Source: UMGS1889 sp900556055
Lineage (GTDB): Bacteria > Bacillota > Clostridia > Oscillospirales > Ruminococcaceae
Reading direction: 5' to 3'
NCBI GenBank assembly: GCA_902463265.1
Contig: CABQEV010000001.1
Span: forward strand, 186,001 to 250,000
DNA length: 64,000 bases
Shown here: positions 27,343 through 39,500 of the stretch, one piece after another
Layout of the letters: each line of letters begins with the position of its first letter
Numbering within the stretch: position 1 is the first letter of the stretch
The notes under the pieces: generated by a model
Told to the model about the DNA's origin: nothing
Seen by the model: the letters and a program-made list of their open reading frames with translations, nothing else
The model's database searches: none
Program-made: the position numbers and the translations under genes

Positions 27343-27512
27343 TGCGAATGCTAAGCGAACATGAAAATTCAGTAAGTTTCGCACCGGATTTCGCATCATA
27401 AAACCGGATCAAAAATGCTTTTTTGCGTTGTGAGCATAAAATAAAACGCACTTTTTGTCAGAATATCACGATTTTTTCTTGGCTAAACAGGGATTTGTTG
27501 TGGTATTTTGCC
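27343..27512 (+). promoter_or_regulatory. Leader of the type I-C array
   Basis: 170 bp, AT-rich, between cas2 and the first repeat. Contains short A/T tracts and a GCGAA...TTCGC inverted pair; no clear sigma-A promoter. Polarity is supported by repeat decay at the opposite end of the array. Confidence 0.75.
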
Positions 27513-30500
27513 GTCTCCCTCCTTGGGGAGGGAGTGGATTGAAATCGACCATCTTTCGTAGAGCTGTGCGAAAGTCATTTGTCTCCCTCCTTGGGGAGGG
27601 AGTGGATTGAAATTTAGTGTTGTATTTAGCATCAACTCAATATACTTGCGTCTCCCTCCTTGGGGAGGGAGTGGATTGAAATGCTCCAAGCGACATCTAT
27701 GTTAGGCTCTATCTCATGTCTCCCTCCTTGGGGAGGGAGTGGATTGAAATACACCTCCTCTCCATCGAAAAATGTAACCTGCTTAGTCTCCCTCCTTGGG
27801 GAGGGAGTGGATTGAAATCGACATATGCAGTGCTTTCGGGATCAGGCGGGAATGTCTCCCTCCTTGGGGAGGGAGTGGATTGAAATAGCTCGGAGCAGCA
27901 GTAGCGCATCAATCTTGTGGGTCTCCCTCCTTGGGGAGGGAGTGGATTGAAATCGAAAAATATCAAAAAGCATGCGAGGCGGATATAGTCTCCCTCCTTG
28001 GGGAGGGAGTGGATTGAAATAACGGCGGTCTTGGCTGGTGTGATGATGATGATGTCTCCCTCCTTGGGGAGGGAGTGGATTGAAATTTTACACGCCGAAC
28101 AAAAAGCAGCGCAACTTTCAGTCTCCCTCCTTGGGGAGGGAGTGGATTGAAATTTTACACGCCGAACAAAAAGCAGCGCAACTTTCAGTCTCCCTCCTTG
28201 GGGAGGGAGTGGATTGAAATTGATTCGGAACATTTTTGTATAAATGCACAAAATGTCTCCCTCCTTGGGGAGGGAGTGGATTGAAATAACAAAACGGATG
28301 AAATTGTTAAAAATGCTATTGAGGGTCTCCCTCCTTGGGGAGGGAGTGGATTGAAATCCAATTGACAGCAGGGGCAATGCTGACGTGTGCGTCTCCCTCC
28401 TTGGGGAGGGAGTGGATTGAAATCTGCTCAGAGTAACGCTCCTTGCTCACAGCAACAGGTCTCCCTCCTTGGGGAGGGAGTGGATTGAAATCTGTCGGAC
28501 TGCTGGCAGTAAGTCCGGCAGGTGAAAGTCTCCCTCCTTGGGGAGGGAGTGGATTGAAATCTGCTCAGAGTAACGCTCCTTGCTCACAGCAACAGGGTCT
28601 CCCTCCTTGGGGAGGGAGTGGATTGAAATTTGATCCAAGACTCAGGGCAGTCGGACGCAGCCGTCTCCCTCCTTGGGGAGGGAGTGGATTGAAATTACAT
28701 CTTCGGGGGAGTAGCCATTTTCCTTGACGTCTCCCTCCTTGGGGAGGGAGTGGATTGAAATCCGCTCCGTCAGCTCTCTGACGTATGTGCCGCCAGTCTC
28801 CCTCCTTGGGGAGGGAGTGGATTGAAATGAGATTGGTTACGAACCCCGTCGTTACGACAGCGGTCTCCCTCCTTGGGGAGGGAGTGGATTGAAATTGTCA
28901 GAAAAAGAAACCTTTGGGAAGTGGTCGGAGGTCTCCCTCCTTGGGGAGGGAGTGGATTGAAATGATAATCTGCAAGATGCAATTGATGCTCGGCGCAAGT
29001 CTCCCTCCTTGGGGAGGGAGTGGATTGAAATTTGCCGCTTCGCCTTAAATATCCGTTGCTGTCCATGTCTCCCTCCTTGGGGAGGGAGTGGATTGAAATG
29101 GGTTCGATGCACAGTCATATGTCAGCGCCTTTTCGTCTCCCTCCTTGGGGAGGGAGTGGATTGAAATTGTTCAAAATATTCATGTTTTCCAGCGTCATTT
29201 AAGTCTCCCTCCTTGGGGAGGGAGTGGATTGAAATGATCAAGCCTTCGCCTATAGCCTTGCATATCTTGTCTCCCTCCTTGGGGAGGGAGTGGATTGAAA
29301 TATTTGTGCAATAGCAGACTGAAGTTCTTTTATCTGTCTCCCTCCTTGGGGAGGGAGTGGATTGAAATAGCCATCACTCTCACCTCCCATCAGCATCTCT
29401 ATGTCTCCCTCCTTGGGGAGGGAGTGGATTGAAATCCGCAGGCTCTTGCACGGCTGGAGTCGGACTTCGGGTCTCCCTCCTTGGGGAGGGAGTGGATTGA
29501 AATCGTCAAAGTCGACGAAAAGCCAAAGAAAGAAGGCGGTCTCCCTCCTTGGGGAGGGAGTGGATTGAAATCGTCAAAGTCGACGAAAAGCCAAAGAAAG
29601 AAGGCGGTCTCCCTCCTTGGGGAGGGAGTGGATTGAAATCGCTTGTCGAAACGGTCATAATCGCACGTCCTACGGTCTCCCTCCTTGGGGAGGGAGTGGA
29701 TTGAAATTTTATGCAGCAGGCTATGATATGTTTCGCTTTAAGTCTCCCTCCTTGGGGAGGGAGTGGATTGAAATGCTCATTCGGCAGATCATGACGCTCA
29801 GGCACATTGAGGTCTCCCTCCTTGGGGAGGGAGTGGATTGAAATATCATAATTGCGTCAATACGGTTACTAACTAAATCGGGTCTCCCTCCTTGGGGAGG
29901 GAGTGGATTGAAATATCCCTCGTCAGCCGCCCCATGCGATACAGGATAGTCTCCCTCCTTGGGGAGGGAGTGGATTGAAATCCAATTGACAGCAGGGGCA
30001 ATGCTGACGTGTGCTGCGTCTCCCTCCTTGGGGAGGGAGTGGATTGAAATCAACGATGCTGAACCGCTGCCCGAACGCAGATAGTCTCCCTCCTTGGGGA
30101 GGGAGTGGATTGAAATCGATGTTAAATTTCGCTTGGCGGGCGACGATGGCGTCTCCCTCCTTGGGGAGGGAGTGGATTGAAATTATATCCTAAACTCAAC
30201 AGGTACGCCGATACATAAGTCTCCCTCCTTGGGGAGGGAGTGGATTGAAATTCTGAAAAGCCCCTATTTTATTGGGGTTGCTGACGTCTCCCTCCTTGGG
30301 GAGGGAGTGGATTGAAATGTTTGAGGCGGACGGCACGGAGTACTGGGATTACGTCTCCCTCCTTGGGGAGGGAGTGGATTGAAATCTGCTTCCGCTGCTT
30401 TTCCTCTTCCTTGGTGATGGTCTCCCTCCTTGGGGAGGGAGTGGATTGAAATACAACATGCCTTGTCTGCGGTTATAAGGTATGCGTCTCCCTCCTTGGG

Positions 30501-33500
30501 GAGGGAGTGGATTGAAATTTTAGTACAGCTGTTACAGTGTCGATTTGCATTTGTCTCCCTCCTTGGGGAGGGAGTGGATTGAAATCCACTGTTGGGCGCT
30601 CGCCGCCCCCTTGCCTTGCGTCTCCCTCCTTGGGGAGGGAGTGGATTGAAATACTATATCAAAAACCCAGGTTATAAGCCGGGAAAGTCTCCCTCCTTGG
30701 GGAGGGAGTGGATTGAAATAAGCCCCCGTATCATGTCATATACAGAAACTGTGTGTCTCCCTCCTTGGGGAGGGAGTGGATTGAAATAAACGCGCATCAT
30801 AACGCAAAATGCCCGCAAACCGGTCTCCCTCCTTGGGGAGGGAGTGGATTGAAATTAAAATACAGTCGTTGTTGACCGCCTTGAAATGCTGTCTCCCTCC
30901 TTGGGGAGGGAGTGGATTGAAATAGCCATCACCCTCACCTCCCATCAGCATCTCTATGTCTCCCTCCTTGGGGAGGGAGTGGATTGAAATTTTTTTGCGT
31001 TTTTGTATGCTAATTGTGAAAAAAGTCTCCCTCCTTGGGGAGGGAGTGGATTGAAATAGAGTGAAAAGCTCGGCACTGAGGTGCAGTTTGAGTCTCCCTC
31101 CTTGGGGAGGGAGTGGATTGAAATTAAATGCGGCAAGAGGGTAGCGGACTATCCAAAGCGTCTCCCTCCTTGGGGAGGGAGTGGATTGAAATCCGCTCCG
31201 TCAGCTCTCTGACGTATGTGCCGCCATGTCTCCCTCCTTGGGGAGGGAGTGGATTGAAATATTTCGATGTATAAACTGTGATATCCCCCCATCGGTCTCC
31301 CTCCTTGGGGAGGGAGTGGATTGAAATCAACTGCGGCAGCGGTGACGTACCCAGAAACTCCCGTCTCCCTCCTTGGGGAGGGAGTGGATTGAAATAAGAT
31401 GCCCGACGGCTCTATGACTGTGAGCCTGCGTCTCCCTCCTTGGGGAGGGAGTGGATTGAAATACCGTAGAAATACATGAATCATCTCAGGGAGTTAAAGT
31501 CTCCCTCCTTGGGGAGGGAGTGGATTGAAATGTCCCTCGTCAGCCGCCCCATGCGATACAGAATAGTCTCCCTCCTTGGGGAGGGAGTGGATTGAAATGT
31601 TTGAGGCGGACGGCACGGAGTACTGGGATTACGTCTCCCTCCTTGGGGAGGGAGTGGATTGAAATGGACAATGCTGCTGTGGAGATATATAGGGACAATA
31701 ACGTCTCCCTCCTTGGGGAGGGAGTGGATTGAAATATATCCATAGCATACGACAACCTTGTTTCCCATCTCGTCTCCCTCCTTGGGGAGGGAGTGGATTG
31801 AAATATATAGCGGGCATGCAACGACCGTATAGCAAGTGGTCTCCCTCCTTGGGGAGGGAGTGGATTGAAATACGATATGCCTTGACTGCCTGGTGGATAA
31901 GTACGGTCTCCCTCCTTGGGGAGGGAGTGGATTGAAATGTACATCTCTGGGGCGGCGAATCAGGCACGGGCGTCTCCCTCCTTGGGGAGGGAGTGGATTG
32001 AAATGGGATATGATGCAGCATCGACAGGCACGGATATTTGTCTCCCTCCTTGGGGAGGGAGTGGATTGAAATACCTCGATTTTGTTCTCGGCGAGAGCTT
32101 TTCTTGTCTCCCTCCTTGGGGAGGGAGTGGATTGAAATCTGCCAGCAGTCCGACAGGAAAAAATCAGCCGCAGTCTCCCTCCTTGGGGAGGGAGTGGATT
32201 GAAATACAGTGAGCGGACAGCGAGCCTTAAAATCTACGAGGTCTCCCTCCTTGGGGAGGGAGTGGATTGAAATAGCTTAAGCTCCTGCTTTTTAAGCGCA
32301 AGCTCCTGTCTCCCTCCTTGGGGAGGGAGTGGATTGAAATAATCGGGCATACAAGGGGTACATCAAAAAGACACTGTCTCCCTCCTTGGGGAGGGAGTGG
32401 ATTGAAATTCAAGTTCTTTAAGCATTGCAATCTGCTTTTCGGTAGTCTCCCTCCTTGGGGAGGGAGTGGATTGAAATAATGAAATACTCTCGGCAAAACT
32501 TTCGGTCATGTGTCTCCCTCCTTGGGGAGGGAGTGGATTGAAATAACGGATATTTCGAGATCCGAGGGAGCGAGTGATCGTCTCCCTCCTTGGGGAGGGA
32601 GTGGATTGAAATAAAAAAAGCTGGTGATCAGCGGGGCTGAACGTCCGTCTCCCTCCTTGGGGAGGGAGTGGATTGAAATTTATCTTACATTGAGCATCTC
32701 AATCTGATAAGTGATGTCTCCCTCCTTGGGGAGGGAGTGGATTGAAATGATGTTGTCGCATTGTGTCCAAAGTCATTGTAGCGTCTCCCTCCTTGGGGAG
32801 GGAGTGGATTGAAATAATGTCGTTATTTTCGATAAATTCCGCACGGTCGTCTCCCTCCTTGGGGAGGGAGTGGATTGAAATCTCTGCCCTCGCCAACTAT
32901 ATACGACAGCCTATAGTCTCCCTCCTTGGGGAGGGAGTGGATTGAAATAAAGAGCTTATCCATTACGGCGGCTTTTTGGAGAGTCTCCCTCCTTGGGGAG
33001 GGAGTGGATTGAAATAGGGCATCAGCTCTGATCTGCTGCTTGTCCTCTTCCGTCTCCCTCCTTGGGGAGGGAGTGGATTGAAATGCCGAGGGCAGATCGA
33101 GACTGCTTGCGACTAAGAAAGTCTCCCTCCTTGGGGAGGGAGTGGATTGAAATAACGACTTTATCCAGGCTATCCACAGAATATATCGGTTTCCCTCCTT
33201 GGGGAGGGAGTGGATTGAAATCTCTCATGTCTGTGATGATGTAGTGGTTTTTGGGAGTCTCCCTCCTTGGGGAGGGAGTGGATTGAAATTGTCAAGATCA
33301 AGATCGACACATCCACTGTCATAGTCTCCCTCCTTGGGGAGGGAGTGGATTGAAATTCGTCAAAGCGTGAGAAAATAACCATTGTATAGGTCTCCCTCCT
33401 TGGGGAGGGAGTGGATTGAAATTGCGAGCCATAATATCGGATATCTGCCTGCACCGAGTCTCCCTCCTTGGGGAGGGAGTGGATTGAAATCGCAAGTGCT

Positions 33501-36500
33501 ACCGTCAGCTTGCCTGTCACGTCGTCTCCCTCCTTGGGGAGGGAGTGGATTGAAATTTCCCTGTGTTCAAGGTACTTATATATGTAGTACCGTCTCCCTC
33601 CTTGGGGAGGGAGTGGATTGAAATAGCCATCACCCTCACCTCCCATCAGCATCTCTAGTCTCCCTCCTTGGGGAGGGAGTGGATTGAAATGAGGAGCGAC
33701 AGCCCCTCATTGCCCACGAAAAACGTCTCCCTCCTTGGGGAGGGAGTGGATTGAAATTGACCTCCTTAATCGAGCTTATAGATGTTGAGTTGTCTCCCTC
33801 CTTGGGGAGGGAGTGGATTGAAATTCGGGCGTGCTTTTCGCCATGATGTTTATGTAATACGTCTCCCTCCTTGGGGAGGGAGTGGATTGAAATCTGCCGC
33901 CGTTTTCAAGCCGCCTCTCATGGTAAGTCTCCCTCCTTGGGGAGGGAGTGGATTGAAATAAGTCAGGCTATTTCTGAAGCGCTTGGCGAAATATTGTCTC
34001 CCTCCTTGGGGAGGGAGTGGATTGAAATTATTCTGAAACTCAGGTGATATAATGTAAACATTGTCTCCCTCCTTGGGGAGGGAGTGGATTGAAATTTTAT
34101 AACATGCTTTAGCCTCTTTATATGTATATTGTCTCCCTCCTTGGGGAGGGAGTGGATTGAAATAAAATAGAACCAAAATTCCAAAACTGACTAGTATTGT
34201 CTCCCTCCTTGGGGAGGGAGTGGATTGAAATGTCCATGATCTCCTCATCGTTGTTGATGTCATCGAGTCTCCCTCCTTGGGGAGGGAGTGGATTGAAATT
34301 GAAATATAATATCGAGCATATGGGCGAGCGGGACGTCTCCCTCCTTGGGGAGGGAGTGGATTGAAATACCTTCAATATGCCATGCTTCCACACATTCTGC
34401 AGTCTCCCTCCTTGGGGAGGGAGTGGATTGAAATAGAGCATTCACACTCCCAACCATAAGCATAATTAGGTCTCCCTCCTTGGGGAGGGAGTGGATTGAA
34501 ATTCCTCCGTCAGTTTCAACGACTGACTCCGATACTGTCTCCCTCCTTGGGGAGGGAGTGGATTGAAATATCGAGCGTTTGCACAAAATATGTGCGTTCC
34601 CAGTGTCTCCCTCCTTGGGGAGGGAGTGGATTGAAATAAGCTGTCAGAGCGGCTATAAAAAGGCATTTAGGCGTCTCCCTCCTTGGGGAGGGAGTGGATT
34701 GAAATTCTGCTTCTAAGGAAAATCTGCGCCTTACAGCCGTCTCCCTCCTTGGGGAGGGAGTGGATTGAAATAGCACATACCCCTCTTTTTTGCGTTCGTC
34801 AAGCCACGTCTCCCTCCTTGGGGAGGGAGTGGATTGAAATGATGATCTGCCGACTGCTACTGCTGAAGAGCAGCGTCTCCCTCCTTGGGGAGGGAGTGGA
34901 TTGAAATTTCTTCCGCCCTCCTTGTATGTAGTGCCGTCATAGTCTCCCTCCTTGGGGAGGGAGTGGATTGAAATAACAAAACGGATGAAATTGTTAAAAA
35001 TGCTATTGGTCTCCCTCCTTGGGGAGGGAGTGGATTGAAATATGTTTTCCAGCGTCATTTAATGCAAGGCTACTAGTCTCCCTCCTTGGGGAGGGAGTGG
35101 ATTGAAATATAATAAGTTACCTCCAAAAAATTTTTTTAATTTGTCTCCCTCCTTGGGGAGGGAGTGGATTGAAATATTCTCGCAGCAGCAGCGGCGGAAT
35201 TTGAATATTGTCTCCCTCCTTGGGGAGGGAGTGGATTGAAATATATTAATACCCCCTTTCAAATTTTCGATTTGAGTCTCCCTCCTTGGGGAGGGAGTGG
35301 ATTGAAATTTGCGAAATACGCCGAACTTGTTGTTTCGGGCGGTCTCCCTCCTTGGGGAGGGAGTGGATTGAAATTTTTCGGGTCGGAGTCGTCTTTTCCG
35401 ACGCTGACGGTCTCCCTCCTTGGGGAGGGAGTGGATTGAAATATCGCAGGCGTCTTACAGCTCTCGGCGGTGTGTGTCTCCCTCCTTGGGGAGGGAGTGG
35501 ATTGAAATACATAGTTTCATACCTCAATATCAATATTTACCTCTGTCTCCCTCCTTGGGGAGGGAGTGGATTGAAATACACCCAAACGCAAGGCTTCTGA
35601 GGTTCTCGCCCTGTCTCCCTCCTTGGGGAGGGAGTGGATTGAAATACATAGATGGCTCTGAGATGCGCTCTGATGTCGGTCTCCCTCCTTGGGGAGGGAG
35701 TGGATTGAAATGCCTTTACTCTGCCATCGACCGTTTCTGTGTGAGTCTCCCTCCTTGGGGAGGGAGTGGATTGAAATCTCCTTGTCATTCAACGCCAGCA
35801 GATCAGTCATACGTCTCCCTCCTTGGGGAGGGAGTGGATTGAAATTATGTGCCATTTAATAAGATCTTCAAGTGTTTTAAGTCTCCCTCCTTGGGGAGGG
35901 AGTGGATTGAAATGTCTTAAATATCCGTTGCTGTCCATCCATGCGAGTCTCCCTCCTTGGGGAGGGAGTGGATTGAAATGGATAATGCAAAGCTGCTGGC
36001 AAGGTACATAACAGAGTCTCCCTCCTTGGGGAGGGAGTGGATTGAAATCGAGGTCAATGCCGTCGCTGAACTCGCCGTGGGATGTCTCCCTCCTTGGGGA
36101 GGGAGTGGATTGAAATTCTGACTAAAATAAAAACGCTTTTTTCGCAGCTCGTCTCCCTCCTTGGGGAGGGAGTGGATTGAAATCGTCACGGTCTTGGGTC
36201 GACCGCCCGATCTGACGTCTCCCTCCTTGGGGAGGGAGTGGATTGAAATTTTTTTGAAGACGTTTCCGATGAACTGAAAAAGTGTCTCCCTCCTTGGGGA
36301 GGGAGTGGATTGAAATGGCAACCCTTTATAAGTTTTTATGCCCCTTTTTGTCTCCCTCCTTGGGGAGGGAGTGGATTGAAATCTGGAAGAGACTGTGGGA
36401 GAGTTACATCGGAGAATGTCTCCCTCCTTGGGGAGGGAGTGGATTGAAATTGATCCTAAGCTGTTTAAGCATGCTTTACACCTCGTCTCCCTCCTTGGGG

Positions 36501-39500
36501 AGGGAGTGGATTGAAATTTTGAAAAGCCCGACAGAAAAACATCGCAGTTCTAGTCTCCCTCCTTGGGGAGGGAGTGGATTGAAATGCAGACCAGCAGGAG
36601 CGATATGCACCGCTGATGTTGTCTCCCTCCTTGGGGAGGGAGTGGATTGAAATTATAATGACGGCAAATGTTTCATCTGTTCCCCGAGTCTCCCTCCTTG
36701 GGGAGGGAGTGGATTGAAATGACGGGTACTCGTGTCAGGCTGTATTCGGAGGATGTCTCCCTCCTTGGGGAGGGAGTGGATTGAAATATCTGACGATACG
36801 GCGAAACACTTAGCTTTTCCGTCTCCCTCCTTGGGGAGGGAGTGGATTGAAATAAACCCCGTGACCTCGCCGTATCCCATCTTGCGGTCTCCCTCCTTGG
36901 GGAGGGAGTGGATTGAAATACGATAACCCAGAGTGGGATAAAGACAGCTTATTGTCTCCCTCCTTGGGGAGGGAGTGGATTGAAATCTCATCGTTGTTGA
37001 TGTCATCGAGCAGGTTGACACGTCTCCCTCCTTGGGGAGGGAGTGGATTGAAATTGACAGCCGTGTCTATGACATCAAGCAGGCTGTCGTCTCCCTCCTT
37101 GGGGAGGGAGTGGATTGAAATAACTGGCAGAGCGGTCAGGATGTCTATGACTGGTGGAGTCTCCCTCCTTGGGGAGGGAGTGGATTGAAATAGCCCGGGA
37201 GACTGGCATTTTTCGCCGACATTTGTCTCCCTCCTTGGGGAGGGAGTGGATTGAAATTTTATATGACATATCCACCTCGGGGATATGTGCGTCTCCCTCC
37301 TTGGGGAGGGAGTGGATTGAAATGTACATCTCTGGGGCGGCGAGTCAGGCACGGGCAAGGTCTCCCTCCTTGGGGAGGGAGTGGATTGAAATAATGCTGA
37401 CAGTGACGATAACAAAGGCGAAATCTGTCTCCCTCCTTGGGGAGGGAGTGGATTGAAATCATATCGACATCGGCGACCTTTATATCGAGAAGCGGTCTCC
37501 CTCCTTGGGGAGGGAGTGGATTGAAATGAAAATTTAATTGAAAAAACGGAGGAAAACACAGTCTCCCTCCTTGGGGAGGGAGTGGATTGAAATAGGCTCG
37601 CTCTCCGGCAGAGTGTAACCATGCTTCTGTCTCCCTCCTTGGGGAGGGAGTGGATTGAAATATTTTTGGCTCGCCTGCGGCGCTTTTGGCTCGCTGTCTC
37701 CCTCCTTGGGGAGGGAGTGGATTGAAATTCTTAAATCACGTAATCTTGTATACATTTAGCTGTCTCCCTCCTTGGGGAGGGAGTGGATTGAAATAACTTC
37801 CCACGAATTATACTCAGTTCCGCAGCTTGTCTCCCTCCTTGGGGAGGGAGTGGATTGAAATGTCTGGAAAAAAGCGTCCGAGGTCAGAGAGCCGTGGTCT
37901 CCCTCCTTGGGGAGGGAGTGGATTGAAATATTTTGACACGCTCCAGGACACCGCCGAAAACCGTCTCCCTCCTTGGGGAGGGAGTGGATTGAAATGCCGC
38001 CATCGCTTGCTGTTGTAGTCAAACATCAGTCTCCCTCCTTGGGGAGGGAGTGGATTGAAATAGCGACGGCATTGACCTCGGAAATGCTCAGGTATTGTCT
38101 CCCTCCTTGGGGAGGGAGTGGATTGAAATAGATGCATGTGTGCCCGTTACAGCTCGACATAGTGTCTCCCTCCTTGGGGAGGGAGTGGATTGAAATTTGG
38201 TAAAAACGCCGATCATTGTGACAGCACCGCGTCTCCCTCCTTGGGGAGGGAGTGGATTGAAATCTCCTCCGAAAGCTTTAAATAAGCTATCAGAGCTCGT
38301 CTCCCTCCTTGGGGAGGGAGTGGATTGAAATACCTCTCAGCTTATAATCTTACCTTTCGGGGCGGTGTCTCCCTCCTTGGGGAGGGAGTGGATTGAAATC
38401 CCGGGAATATCTGATCCCAAAAGAAGCTGCGGCCGTCTCCCTCCTTGGGGAGGGAGTGGATTGAAATAGATGAGGGATATGACCTGCCGCCGCTGAAAAT
38501 CGTCTCCCTCCTTGGGGAGGGAGTGGATTGAAATTGTACCCTCGGCAATTCCTGACCGCCTTAACGCGTCTCCCTCCTTGGGGAGGGAGTGGATTGAAAT
38601 TAAATATTATTATAACAACTATTAGTTGTAATGTCGTCTCCCTCCTTGGGGAGGGAGTGGATTGAAATCAGCGATGCACCGCATCACGGAAATATGCCTG
38701 CGTCTCCCTCCTTGGGGAGGGAGTGGATTGAAATCATGGTGGTTTTGATGTCTGCGTGACCCGCCTGCTCGTCTCCCTCCTTGGGGAGGGAGTGGATTGA
38801 AATGGAAGAGAAGGGAGGTGTAAGTATGCATGTAAACGGTCTCCCTCCTTGGGGAGGGAGTGGATTGAAATTACGTGGTTTGACGGCACTTTTTGGGGGT
38901 GTTAGTCTCCCTCCTTGGGGAGGGAGTGGATTGAAATACAACGGATATGCAGACGTAAGAGTTTACAAAAGTCTCCCTCCTTGGGGAGGGAGTGGATTGA
39001 AATAGGTCAATATCTTTCCACATCAGCGGAATAAGCGTCTCCCTCCTTGGGGAGGGAGTGGATTGAAATACGCCTGTGCCGGGCTGGGTGGCTGAGCCTA
39101 AGGTCTCCCTCCTTGGGGAGGGAGTGGATTGAAATGATATTAGGCTCTCTTGCTCCTTTTTCATAGCTCGTCTCCCTCCTTGGGGAGGGAGTGGATTGAA
39201 ATATGCATGACGGTTTCACAATCTGCCTTGACTGCCGTCTCCCTCCTTGGGGAGGGAGTGGATTGAAATCGTCTTTTGTATTAGGACAAACAAGCAGACT
39301 GTTGTCTCCCTCCTTGGGGAGGGAGTGGATTGAAATACGCCATCATATCAATTTGGATGTTGTAGCAGATAGTCTCCCTCCTTGGGGAGGGAGTGGATTG
39401 AAATTATGAATTTTGTTGTGTTACACCACTTTTTCGGGGTCTCCCTCCTTGGGGAGGGAGTGGATTGAAATCTCCGTTGCCGTAATGACGGATACGGGAC

